From JAGTVG01 sp964389805 (GTDB lineage Bacteria > Bacteroidota > Bacteroidia > Cytophagales > Cyclobacteriaceae), in the NCBI GenBank assembly GCA_964389805.1, contig CAYMFU010000082.1:1-24651 (forward strand): a DNA stretch of 24,651 nucleotides, read 5' to 3'. A program made the position numbers and the translations under genes. The notes under the pieces were generated by a model, which saw nothing but the letters and a program-made list of their open reading frames with translations, had not been told where the DNA came from and ran no database searches. Numbering within the stretch: the stretch's first letter is position 1; each line of letters starts with the position of its first letter. Positions 15,462 to 23,413 of the stretch are shown piece by piece.

Positions 15462-17216
15462 TTATTCAACGGGTTCCAGGATAAAAGCGATATCCTGGCC
15501 GATATACTGGGCATGCCCTCCAGTAACTACTAAAACAGGAATATCAAATGCCAGGGAATTTCCTTTCGATTCTATAGGTTGTACCATGACCGACCTGTCT
15601 TCATTTCTAAGGAACCGACCACGCCAGGTATGATATAATTTGAGATTATATTTACCTTTTTCAACATTTTCCAAAGTAATCTTCTTCCCGGCCATATCGG
15701 TATCCGCATTCACTGCCCAGCCAAATATCAGCTGATCACTTCCTACAGCATAAGCGTCGCCCTCAGAACTTTTCGCCTCTACGATCCCTAGATTAGTCAG
15801 CTTGTTAAATGGGATCTGATCCGTAAAATGCCTCAGGCTCAGCATTTGATTAGTAACTACATTATCGTTCAGGCTGTTAGAATAGGCCCACCAGAAAGGA
15901 GACATGGAAACTCCTGAAGCCAAGCTGACCCAAATGGCATTATGGTACTGTGCCTGGTAACCCGGCATCTGCATTTCATAGAAAGTGTGGTCCCAACCTG
16001 TTTCAGGGATCAGACATGGCTTTTCAAATCCATTCCATAATTTATTGACCTGTCCGTGGTAATTTCTATAACTATAAGTCAATGAATGCGTCTTATCTCC
16101 ATCGATCTTGCCTGTCTTATTTATCGGAAATCCTTGTGCTTCATAAATTTCCCTTCCCGGTAAATCGGTGGCTTCATAGGCGTCCTGCCACCATTCTTTA
16201 ATACCACCGCTTCGTGTTCCTGTTGTGGGATGGTTCCAGGGATCATTGGCTTTGAAATAATCATGCACTTTCTTTACCCAGACTCCAGCCTGAGTACTAT
16301 CACCTGTAACCCATCCATCCGTGCCATTCACCTCATCCACTATGAACCAGATGGCAAGCGACCGACTGTATCCCCAGCGGGCGATCATATAGCGATATAA
16401 TTTCTCCTGGTATTTCCAAGCTTCCTCATTCCTGTAAAAATCCTTGCATTCCGTTATCGTCTGATAAGGATTGGCAAACCACCGGACGTTTCCTCCTCCC
16501 CAAACAGTTTCAGACATATAAGAATGAAACCAGAAATTTAAGGCAAGTTGCATATCCCGTTCCTCGAGGATATTTAAAAGATGATCAACCCGGGCACATA
16601 CATGCTGATCATAACGCCCCATACCGCTTGCCCAGGTTTCCAAAGGGGTCATCACATAACTGATGTAATTGGCACCTACTGCCAACATCTCATCCATTAC
16701 TTCCGCATTTTCCTGGTTGTTCACCCACATACCAACACCGTAGAATGGGGTTCCGTCGGCATGTTCCAGGTACCTTTTATTGGATGCAACCTGAATTCGG
16801 CCATGATATTCGGATTCCACCACATCAAAGCTTCGTTTTTCGCTGGTCACTTCTCCATTTCTGTCCTTTACTTTAATGACATATGTCCAATCGCCTAATT
16901 CATCAGCTGAAAACCGGATCAGCCAGGCATATCTTGATAACCAGGAACTACCTGAAATAGTTGAATAAAAGGCCGGGATGGTCCATTCTTTGCCTGATGG
17001 AGCAGTAAATGTGGCCATAATATCGATATCCTCGGGATCGAAAGGATTTTCAAATTCTGTTTCCAGCCAGAATGTGGCCTCGAATTTATCGTAAAGTCCT
17101 ACCTTGTCCGTGTTTTGACGGATCCATTTGAATGCAGGGGGGCCAGCATAAACACTTGAAAACAGAAATACTAAAAGTAAAGAAATGGGAATGGTAAAAG
17201 CTTTTTTCATGATCAT
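15462..17216 (-). CDS. Secreted DUF5060-type glycoside hydrolase (TIM barrel)
   Basis: 584 aa, or 582 if the third codon (MKK…) is the true start; ATG-ATC-ATG leaves this open. The Sec signal peptide is cut after VYA (24). Residues ~28-135 form an Ig-like DUF5060 domain (KVGLYDKFEATFWLE, LGDWTYVIKVKDRNG). Residues ~145-470 form a clan GH-A-like (beta/alpha)8 barrel. WFIVDEVNG (290-298) places E295 as likely acid/base, and LIPETGWDH (402-410) places E405 as likely nucleophile. A C-terminal beta domain (~475-584) follows (ILEPVE end). The family number and substrate cannot be fixed from sequence reading; plant, algal or bacterial polysaccharides are all possible. The protein should work in the periplasm or outside the cell. 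The SMP-30-like lipoprotein gene follows on the same strand. Confidence 0.82.
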   Translation of the reverse strand: MIMKKAFTIPISLLLVFLFSSVYAGPPAFKWIRQNTDKVGLYDKFEATFWLETEFENPFDPEDIDIMATFTAPSGKEWTIPAFYSTISGSSWLSRYAWLIRFSADELGDWTYVIKVKDRNGEVTSEKRSFDVVESEYHGRIQVASNKRYLEHADGTPFYGVGMWVNNQENAEVMDEMLAVGANYISYVMTPLETWASGMGRYDQHVCARVDHLLNILEERDMQLALNFWFHSYMSETVWGGGNVRWFANPYQTITECKDFYRNEEAWKYQEKLYRYMIARWGYSRSLAIWFIVDEVNGTDGWVTGDSTQAGVWVKKVHDYFKANDPWNHPTTGTRSGGIKEWWQDAYEATDLPGREIYEAQGFPINKTGKIDGDKTHSLTYSYRNYHGQVNKLWNGFEKPCLIPETGWDHTFYEMQMPGYQAQYHNAIWVSLASGVSMSPFWWAYSNSLNDNVVTNQMLSLRHFTDQIPFNKLTNLGIVEAKSSEGDAYAVGSDQLIFGWAVNADTDMAGKKITLENVEKGKYNLKLYHTWRGRFLRNEDRSVMVQPIESKGNSLAFDIPVLVVTGGHAQYIGQDIAFILEPVE

Positions 17217-17358
17217 TTATATTTAAAAAATTCAAAACATCTAAAAAGTAGCTAAAGGCGCGTGGCCATAAAAGCTTATTAAATTTAAGATATTCCACCA
17301 ATAAATTGTAATGGAATCATTAATAAATAGAAAAAGATCAAAAATTAAATACCCTGAC

Positions 17359-17378
17359 AATCCCCAGGTTTAGGGATT
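17359..17378 (-). terminator. Candidate terminator of the gntR-slipin operon
   Basis: AATCCC and GGGATT form a perfect 6-bp stem with an 8-nt loop, 58 bp past the slipin stop codon. On the minus strand, T-rich sequence appears about 10 nt further on. It is the only clear hairpin between the slipin gene and the glycosidase gene. Confidence 0.4.
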
Positions 17379-17436
17379 TTGCTCTGTTCCTTTTAAGAAA
17401 AACTTTTGAAGGGTAATCTCAATCTAAAAGTCTCAG

Positions 17437-18330
17437 TTAACTTGGATTTTCCAGATCATTGGTTTTGGCCAGGGATACCAATCCTCCCATGGCCCCAAGA
17501 TTCATGGAATCCAATGCTGAACTGGGAACAATAACCATGGAGCCCTTTTCTTTTAATCCTTCAAAAAGCATGTTCATCCCCCTCAACTGAAGCGCCACCG
17601 GGTTATCGCTATAGTGTTCACTGGCTTTGGCAAATTTCTCAGCGATTTCCGTTTCTGCTGTTCCTAATATTACCCTTGCCCTTCTTTCTCTCTCAGCCTG
17701 GGCCTGTTTACTCATAGCGTCGGCTAATGCCTGTGGAATTACAATATCTTTTATGCCTACCGTCTGACAGGTGATCCCCCATGGATTGGTGTTGGTATCC
17801 AGGACTTTCTGCAGATCATCAGCAATTTTATCTCGTTCCTGCAACAGGTCGGCCAGCTCATGCTTACCAATAATATCCCGTAAACCAGTTTGCGCAATAT
17901 ATGCTATAGCTTTTACGTATTCCTGAACTTCCAGAGCAGCCTTTTCAACATCCCATACTGTCCAGTATACAACCGCGTCAACATTGACAGGTACCGTGTC
18001 CTTTGTAAGCGTTTGCTCAGCTATGAAGTCGGTTACCCTGATCCGCTGATCGATATAATCATCAATCCTGTCAATTATGGGAATAATTAAAAATAATCCC
18101 GGCCCTTTCAATCCTTTATATTTTCCCAATCTTAATATGACAGCTTTTTCCCACTGGTCGGCGATACGAATAGAACTTGCTGTAAAGATTGAAAATATTA
18201 GCAAACCAGCCAGTTGAATTTCGTTAACTGCTTCGAAATAATATAATCCGATTGACACAGCGAACAATATTAACAAAAAAGTAGTTGAGATCGGATTTAA
18301 AAAATGTTTTCTGCTTTTTTTCGTCTCCAT
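17437..18330 (-). CDS. Slipin (stomatin/SPFH-family membrane protein)
   Basis: 297 aa. Two N-terminal hydrophobic segments (~15-33 and ~38-54) anchor the protein. The SPFH/Band 7 domain follows (~56-205): EKAVILRLGKYKG (61-73), GPGLFLIIPIIDRI (76-89), QTLTKDTVPVNVDAVVYW (106-123) and GITCQTVGIKDIVIP (185-199). A charged helix rich in Ala, Glu and Arg (~205-240, QAQAERERRARV) then gives the oligomerising coiled coil. Slipins form large ring or cage assemblies that organise membrane microdomains and often pair with an NfeD-type protease. No nfeD is in this window. The gene begins 4 bp after the GntR stop, so the two are surely one transcript. The C-terminus (ALDSMNLGAMGG) has the usual short hydrophobic end. 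Confidence 0.9.
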   Translation of the reverse strand: METKKSRKHFLNPISTTFLLILFAVSIGLYYFEAVNEIQLAGLLIFSIFTASSIRIADQWEKAVILRLGKYKGLKGPGLFLIIPIIDRIDDYIDQRIRVTDFIAEQTLTKDTVPVNVDAVVYWTVWDVEKAALEVQEYVKAIAYIAQTGLRDIIGKHELADLLQERDKIADDLQKVLDTNTNPWGITCQTVGIKDIVIPQALADAMSKQAQAERERRARVILGTAETEIAEKFAKASEHYSDNPVALQLRGMNMLFEGLKEKGSMVIVPSSALDSMNLGAMGGLVSLAKTNDLENPS

Positions 18331-18334
18331 GATA

Positions 18335-18700
18335 TTATTGTTTTTGAAGTTGATTTATCACATCATTAACAGTGAATCCGTAACTGAAAGCTATCGTACA
18401 GAATTCGTAGCATATTTCCTGTAATTTCTTATCCTTTTCTTTATCCGGGATCTCAATTTCTATCTCACTGATAAATGTCCCTGTCCCCTGCATTGTCTCC
18501 AGAATATTTTGTATTTCCAATTCCTTATAAGCCTTGGCAACGGTATTAAGATTTACTTTCAAGTCCACTGCCAGTGCCCTTACTGTAGGCAATTGCTCAC
18601 CTACTTTCAATTTTCCTGAGGCAATCCCAAATTTTATCTGGTCAATGATCTGCCTGTAAAAAGGTGTGCCAACTCTGGGATCTAAATTGAAGTCTACCAT
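18335..18700 (-). CDS. GntR-family regulator, YtrA subfamily
   Basis: 121 aa. The winged helix-turn-helix spans ~10-78: PFYRQIIDQIKFGIASGKLKVGEQLP is cut here into PFYRQIIDQI (13-22) and KVGEQLPTVRALA (37-49), then NLNTVAKAYKEL (55-66) as the recognition region and GTGTFIS (72-78) as the wing. The remaining ~43 residues are a short helical dimerisation tail, the size that defines the YtrA subgroup, which lacks a large effector-binding domain. YtrA-type genes usually sit in front of ABC transporter genes. Here the only partner is a slipin gene 4 bp downstream. A near-perfect promoter and an AT-rich imperfect palindrome lie directly upstream, suggesting autoregulation of the pair, probably in response to cell-envelope stress. 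That signal is inference. Confidence 0.9.
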   Translation of the reverse strand: MVDFNLDPRVGTPFYRQIIDQIKFGIASGKLKVGEQLPTVRALAVDLKVNLNTVAKAYKELEIQNILETMQGTGTFISEIEIEIPDKEKDKKLQEICYEFCTIAFSYGFTVNDVINQLQKQ

Positions 18701-18736
18701 TGTAATATTAATATATTGTTATATATATATAGTACA
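18701..18736. promoter_or_regulatory. Candidate GntR operator overlapping the start site
   Basis: This 36-bp AT-rich stretch runs from TGTA to TACA, and its outer 12-nt half sites match in inverted orientation at 9 of 12 positions. It abuts the gntR start codon, covers the expected transcription start and touches the -7 box. This is the placement expected for an autorepressor site. AT-rich DNA produces such matches easily, so the call is tentative. Confidence 0.4.
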
Positions 18737-18765
18737 AATATACAATCTTATCTGACGTAAGCAAA
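18735..18765 (-). promoter_or_regulatory. Consensus Bacteroidota promoter of the gntR-slipin operon
   Basis: On the minus strand TTTG (18765-18762), a spacer of exactly 19 bp, and TATATTTG (18742-18735) match the Bacteroidota sigma-A consensus with no mismatch. The start point should fall near 18728, about 28 nt before the gntR ATG. Confidence 0.8.
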
Positions 18766-18868
18766 TTTTTAACCTGAAATTTCAAGCGTTATCAGAAATA
18801 ATAGATAAGATTTCAATTTATAGCCCATAATCCATTAACTTCAATAATATTTTTAAACTATACCCGTC

Positions 18869-19990
18869 ATGAAAACTCTCAAATTCATTTTTCTTTCTTT
18901 TTTAATGGTCTTCCTATTCAATTCATGTGAAAAAGATCCATATGCTACCGGTCCCGATATTTATGTTGAGGACACAGGTTTTAAAGTAGTCGGATACCTT
19001 GCGGCAGGTGGTTTTAAACAAATTAATAACCTCGAACTTGACAAGTTAACCTATTTAAACCTTGCCTTTGGCAATCCGGATAAGGACGGCAACCTGGTTT
19101 TCAGCAGAAATGCAGATATCAAGCCCGTTGTAAAGAAGGGTCATGAAGCCGGGCTTAAAGTATTCGTCTCTCTGGCGGGAGGTGGCAGACCAGATACCAC
19201 GATCTGGAAGTCTGTGCTTAGTCCTGAAAAAAGATCTGTTTTCATAAAAGGAATACTTGACTACGTGGCAGAAAATCAATTGGATGGCGTGGATGTAGAT
19301 ATAGAAGGGAATCTTTTACCATATATTGGTGACTTATATACTCCTTTCGTGCTTGAACTCAGGGATGCATTGCATGCTCAGGGAAAAGGGATTACGACAG
19401 CGCTGGGTGCCACAAGGGTACACGAAGCAGTCAGCCAGGAATCTTTATTTGCTTATGATTTTATCAATGTAATGGTCTATGATAAAACAGGAATATGGAG
19501 ACCTAATGCCATTGGCCCACATTCTCCTTATTCCTATGCTGTGGATGCAGTTAAATACTGGAATGAGGTAAGAAAGATACCTATGGACAAGATTATACTT
19601 GGGCTTCCCTTTTATGGATTTGACTTTACACCACCAGCAAGATATATCAACTACAAAGAAATTATCAAAGACGATGCAGAATTGGCCTACCACGATTCCA
19701 CAGGCATGAGGTATTATAATGGAATCCCTATGATCGTCAGAAAGACCCAGATGGCGAAAGAAAAACTGGGGGGAGTAATGATCTGGGAGATCTCTTGTGA
19801 TACCTTGCATAGTGACTTGTCATTAATGCGTGCTATGGATCAGACTATAAAGGCAGGGATTTGTGACGTTAAAACCTTCTACAAAGATGATGATGGCGAT
19901 GGATTGGGAGATCCATCACAACCAATCCAGGCCTGTGAAGCCCCGGAAGGATATGTTGATAACCGTAATGGTACGAATTCCGGGATTTAA
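18869..19990 (+). CDS. GH18 lipoprotein (chitinase or endo-N-acetylglucosaminidase type)
   Basis: 373 aa. The signal peptide ends in LFNSC (Cys20), and the following EKD is typical of surface-exported Bacteroidota lipoproteins. The GH18 barrel spans ~38-330. VVGYLAAGG starts the first strand, and KVFVSLAGGG (97-106) is the SxGG-type motif. DGVDVDIE (139-146) is the complete DxxDxDxE catalytic motif with acid E146. INVMVYD (199-205) and GVMIWEISCD (302-311, W306) are the later barrel strands. GH18 enzymes cut beta-1,4-linked GlcNAc units by substrate-assisted catalysis, and chitin, peptidoglycan-like or N-glycan substrates cannot be separated here. A C-terminal FYKDDDGDGLGDP segment (337-349) resembles a single calcium-binding thrombospondin-type-3-like repeat and stops soon after. 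It converges on the amino-sugar operon. Confidence 0.88.
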   Translation: MKTLKFIFLSFLMVFLFNSCEKDPYATGPDIYVEDTGFKVVGYLAAGGFKQINNLELDKLTYLNLAFGNPDKDGNLVFSRNADIKPVVKKGHEAGLKVFVSLAGGGRPDTTIWKSVLSPEKRSVFIKGILDYVAENQLDGVDVDIEGNLLPYIGDLYTPFVLELRDALHAQGKGITTALGATRVHEAVSQESLFAYDFINVMVYDKTGIWRPNAIGPHSPYSYAVDAVKYWNEVRKIPMDKIILGLPFYGFDFTPPARYINYKEIIKDDAELAYHDSTGMRYYNGIPMIVRKTQMAKEKLGGVMIWEISCDTLHSDLSLMRAMDQTIKAGICDVKTFYKDDDGDGLGDPSQPIQACEAPEGYVDNRNGTNSGI

Positions 19991-20099
19991 GCTAAAATAT
20001 ATTAATAGCAGCTGTCTGTAATTCTGCTGGAGATGCCCATAACATTAGATTAATTACTTACGATCTACGCCAGATTATTCTTGACAAGGATTTTGGTGA

Positions 20100-20129
20100 T
20101 TTGGTAAGTTTCCGCACAGGATTACCAAA
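20100..20129. terminator. 8-bp inverted repeat at the convergent gene ends
   Basis: TTTGGTAA (20100-20107) and TTACCAAA (20122-20129) are perfect inverted arms over a 14-nt loop. The right arm contains the symporter stop codon and its last two codons, so the hairpin forms at the very end of that mRNA. It sits in the 131-bp gap after the GH18 gene and could act on both transcripts. T-tracts are lacking on both sides. Confidence 0.4.
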
Positions 20130-21723
20130 AAATGGTATATAGAACGGCAAGAATCGTCAATATCCCTATGGCACCCATATTAAATTTATTACTGGTATAA
20201 AAAAGTTTTCTATCAATTTGGATCCCCTTTGGATCATCTTCCGAAGATTCAAACAGGCTGATGGAAATAGTTACAACCGCCAGTATTATGAATACAACCA
20301 CCCATCTGTTCATAAAAGGCAATCCTGGCATTAGAATTTTGAATGCAAGAGAGAGTGGGATAGACAAAATCGCAGCCCAAAGCACAGAATTGGGTGTAGT
20401 ACGCTTCCAGAACAATCCGAAGATAAAGATTGTAAAAATTGCAGGAGTTGTAAACCCGGTATACTCCTGTATATACTGAAATGCCTGGTCAAGGTCCCCC
20501 AATAGAGGTTTAGCCGTCAGTACAGCTAAACAAAGCGCAGCTAAACCAGAAAGCCTGCCAACAAATACAAGTTTACTGTCAACAACCCCGGGATTTATGA
20601 ACGGCTTGTATATGTCCATGGTAAAAATAGTGGCTGTACTATTGACCATTGAACCAAGCGAGGATACAATAGCGGCCACCAAAGCTGCTGCTGCTGCTCC
20701 CCGGAAACCTGCGGGAACAAAGTTTTGAAGCAACCAGGGATAGGCTTCATCGGATTTTGTCAGGTCAGCATTCAATGCAAAAGCAATGATACCGGGTATT
20801 ACAACAATCAATGGCATGAGTACCTTCAGATATCCTGCAAAAATCAATCCTTTCTGAGCCTCCCTGAGGCTCTTTGCAGCCAGAGCTTTCTGAGTGACAT
20901 ATTGATTACAGCCCCAATAGGCGAAATGACCAATCCAGAGTCCGCCGATCAAAACACTTAATCCCGGGAGATCCATCCAGGCATCTTTTACTCCCCCCTT
21001 TCCGTCAGGGATCATCAGAGACCCTTTTTCGATGATCATATGAAATTTATCAGGGACCTTATCCATAAGCATGGATAGCCCGCTGAAAAAATCAGCCCCT
21101 CCGGAAAAATGATGCAATGCAAGAAATGTTGTCAGGATACCCCCACCAATTAGAAATACGACTTGTATAACATCTGTCCAGGCAACTGCCTGCAATCCAC
21201 CATAGATAGAGTAAAGGGCAGCAAAAGCTGCTAAAAGAAATATTCCATAAACAAGTTCAATTCCAAAAATCGTCTGAAGAAAAAGCGCTCCCAGATATGC
21301 TACTGAAGTAAGATAAACGAAAATGTACAGCAGGATCCAGAATACAGCCAGTACGGTTCTTACCCGGTTATCAAACCTCTGCTCAAGGAACTGAGGCATT
21401 GTATAAATATTTTTTTGCAAAAAGATCGGCAGGAAATATTTCCCAATAACAATCAAGGCAATTGCTGCTGTCCATTCATAACTGGCCATGGCCAGACCGA
21501 TCGCATATCCGGACCCTGATACACCGATAAATTGCTCGGCAGATATATTGGCTGCAATTAAGGATGCTCCTACTGCCCACCAGGGCAAAGATTTGTCTGC
21601 CAGAAAATACTCTTTTGATGATTTTTTTACTCCTTTTTTGGTCCTGGACACATATAGTGCAACACCGGTCACAAGTAATGCGTAACCGGCAAAAATAATG
21701 AAGTCAATGGTGGCAAATTTCAT
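20122..21723 (-). CDS. Na+/sugar symporter, SSS family, vSGLT-like
   Basis: 533 aa with about 14 membrane segments. It takes up a sugar driven by the sodium gradient across the inner membrane. The sequence tracks the Vibrio galactose transporter vSGLT along most of its length: ANISAEQFIGVSGSG (58-72), SIYGGLQAVAWTDVIQ (172-187), YWGCNQY (269-275), VSSLGSMVNSTATIF (353-367), FQYIQEYTGF (415-424), DDPKGI (496-501) and the final LAVLYTIFW. Aligning from memory, vSGLT Q69, E88, Y263 and K294 are kept as Q64, E83, Y269 and K300, while N260 is His (H266) and S91 is Ala (A86), so the sugar may differ from galactose. The sodium-site serines correspond to S354/S355. A 67-bp gap follows the SIS gene, and it is the last gene of the operon. 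Confidence 0.92.
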   Translation of the reverse strand: MKFATIDFIIFAGYALLVTGVALYVSRTKKGVKKSSKEYFLADKSLPWWAVGASLIAANISAEQFIGVSGSGYAIGLAMASYEWTAAIALIVIGKYFLPIFLQKNIYTMPQFLEQRFDNRVRTVLAVFWILLYIFVYLTSVAYLGALFLQTIFGIELVYGIFLLAAFAALYSIYGGLQAVAWTDVIQVVFLIGGGILTTFLALHHFSGGADFFSGLSMLMDKVPDKFHMIIEKGSLMIPDGKGGVKDAWMDLPGLSVLIGGLWIGHFAYWGCNQYVTQKALAAKSLREAQKGLIFAGYLKVLMPLIVVIPGIIAFALNADLTKSDEAYPWLLQNFVPAGFRGAAAAALVAAIVSSLGSMVNSTATIFTMDIYKPFINPGVVDSKLVFVGRLSGLAALCLAVLTAKPLLGDLDQAFQYIQEYTGFTTPAIFTIFIFGLFWKRTTPNSVLWAAILSIPLSLAFKILMPGLPFMNRWVVVFIILAVVTISISLFESSEDDPKGIQIDRKLFYTSNKFNMGAIGILTILAVLYTIFW

Positions 21724-21790
21724 AAGTCACTTCAGAATCTATTATTCCAAAAAATGAATTTTAAGATGAAAAGTCTATGATATTATCTTA

Positions 21791-22369
21791 TTATATTGAA
21801 TTAATAATATGTGGATTTTCCATAAAGGCATAAATGATCATATGACATATCATCATATGGATATCTTCAACATGTCCGTAATGCATCGAATCTACAACAA
21901 TACTTTCCCTGGCTAATTCTGCCAGTTTTCCCCTTTGCCCTCCTAACAAAGCAATTGTGTACAAACCGTGTTGATTTGCCCATTCCACAGCTTCAACAAG
22001 ATTCGGAGAATTTCCACTCACACTTAAAGTCAATAAGAGGTCATCCCTGTCAGCAAAATTCTCAATTTGTCTCCTGAATATATCCTTGTATGCATAATCA
22101 TTACTTATGGCCGTAATCAAACTCATATGTTCATTCAGGGACAAGCATTTAAACCTATCCGGCAATACATCTGATGCACTTTTAGCCATATCATTTACAA
22201 AATGTGAGGCATTGGCAGCACTACCGCCATTTCCAAATACAAAGATCTGTTTACGTTCCGTGTTAGCATGGGCAAACCTTTTAATTAAGTTATATACGGA
22301 ATCAAGAGGGATATTTTCAACAGCTTTCTTATAATTAGACATATAGTCTTCCATCCATTTCTGTAACAT
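21791..22369 (-). CDS. GmhA/DiaA-like SIS-domain phosphosugar protein
   Basis: 192 aa, the usual size of single-domain SIS proteins such as sedoheptulose-7-phosphate isomerase. FVFGNGGSAANASHF (43-57) is the first phosphate-binding loop and TLSVSGNSPN (114-123) the second. HVEDIHMMICHMI (166-178) matches the C-terminal helix in which GmhA has its catalytic Glu and His (here E168 or D169, and H171). In heptose synthesis GmhA isomerises sedoheptulose 7-phosphate, but the location between a ROK kinase and a sugar symporter, with no other heptose gene, suggests a phosphosugar from this operon is its substrate. The ATG lies 4 bp after the kinase stop, so the two are tightly coupled. A second ATG at residue 10 is a possible alternative start. 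Confidence 0.85.
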   Translation of the reverse strand: MLQKWMEDYMSNYKKAVENIPLDSVYNLIKRFAHANTERKQIFVFGNGGSAANASHFVNDMAKSASDVLPDRFKCLSLNEHMSLITAISNDYAYKDIFRRQIENFADRDDLLLTLSVSGNSPNLVEAVEWANQHGLYTIALLGGQRGKLAELARESIVVDSMHYGHVEDIHMMICHMIIYAFMENPHIINSI

Positions 22370-22373
22370 CGCT

Positions 22374-23303
22374 TTATTGTTTTAATCCTATAAATATTTC
22401 TTTCGCCAATAATGAAGCCCCTAAACAAACAACATCTTCCCTTAATTCTGAGGACATAATTTCAGGTGGGTTCATAGCTTTCATTACATAGCCATTTAGT
22501 CTATCTTTTATCATATCTATATAGGTAAATCCAAGAAATGACAATCCACCGCCGAGGATGATAATTTCAGGATTGAACAGGTGTACTGCATGAGATAATC
22601 CAAATGCAAAATCATCAGCAGTTTCCTGTAAAAGCTGTTTTGCCCCCATATCTCCATTTTTGATCGCTTCTATCAGATATTTAGCTTCTCCCGCTTTCTC
22701 AGAACCGACTAAACCAGAGATAATACTATCCGGATTTTCCCTGATATAATTTCTTATTTTTCTATCCACAGCCCACCCAGAGCAAAAGTCTTCGAGAATT
22801 GCCCCGGATTTATCCAGACGAATGTGTCCGATTTCCACCTCCGTGGGCAAATTTCCATGATATACCTTGCCATCAATGATCATTCCTCCACCTACCCCAC
22901 TTCCCATGGTGATGTAAAATACACGGGAAAAATCCCTGCCTGCTCCCAGACATGCTTCTGCCAGGGCGGCGGTGTTTGCGTCGTTCTCCACAGACACTGG
23001 AATACCTGTGATGTCAGAAAGCCACTTAGCAAGAGGAAAATTGCTCCAGCCATCTATATGATGAGAGGTTTTAACCACACCGGATTGATGGTCAATAGGT
23101 CCGCCAAAACCAACACCGATGGCCTCAACTTTATGTTTATGAATGATACTATTAATTCTTTCTTCAAGATTCGCCATTATGAAACCAGCCTCTTTTTCCT
23201 CGACAAAAAATTTATCACGTTTAATAATATTGTGACCGTCGTCTGTTATAAAAACCTGGATTTTAGTGCCGCCGATTTCAATCCCCATAAAGGTATGGTC
23301 CAT
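22374..23303 (-). CDS. ROK-family sugar kinase lacking the canonical zinc motif
   Basis: 309 aa. ROK kinases phosphorylate glucose, GlcNAc, ManNAc or fructose with ATP. The phosphate loop is GIEIGGTK (7-14), the catalytic region ENDANTAALAE (106-116) has base D108, GSGVGGG (134-140) is the second nucleotide loop, and EIGH (157-160) contacts sugar. After EIGH, most ROK proteins carry CxCGxxGCxE for zinc. Here the stretch reads LEDFCSGWAVD (170-180), with only one Cys, so zinc is probably not bound. There is no N-terminal helix-turn-helix, so it is an enzyme, not a NagC-type repressor. Placed after an AGE-type epimerase, it could act on ManNAc or GlcNAc or on the free hexose. A 110-bp gap with one small hairpin lies between it and the epimerase gene. 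Confidence 0.88.
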   Translation of the reverse strand: MDHTFMGIEIGGTKIQVFITDDGHNIIKRDKFFVEEKEAGFIMANLEERINSIIHKHKVEAIGVGFGGPIDHQSGVVKTSHHIDGWSNFPLAKWLSDITGIPVSVENDANTAALAEACLGAGRDFSRVFYITMGSGVGGGMIIDGKVYHGNLPTEVEIGHIRLDKSGAILEDFCSGWAVDRKIRNYIRENPDSIISGLVGSEKAGEAKYLIEAIKNGDMGAKQLLQETADDFAFGLSHAVHLFNPEIIILGGGLSFLGFTYIDMIKDRLNGYVMKAMNPPEIMSSELREDVVCLGASLLAKEIFIGLKQ

Positions 23304-23351
23304 GTCTCAAAAAATATAATTGTAAAAACACCTGAATTTTTCTCAATATAT

Positions 23352-23366
23352 AAGATTTTCAATCTT
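23352..23366. repeat. Intercistronic hairpin between epimerase and kinase genes
   Basis: AAGATT and AATCTT form a perfect 6-bp stem with a 3-nt loop in the 110-bp gap. It could moderate expression between upstream and downstream parts of the operon. No consensus promoter is seen in the gap. Confidence 0.35.
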
Positions 23367-23413
23367 TATCAAGATTATGCTCCGGAAAGCTTTTGCTATC
23401 AGGAACATTATAT

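Noticed and set aside
18703..18731. TA-rich run as a replication or recombination site
   Set aside because: It lies exactly between the -7 box and the gntR start, so a promoter/operator role explains it better, and there are no DnaA-box-like repeats.
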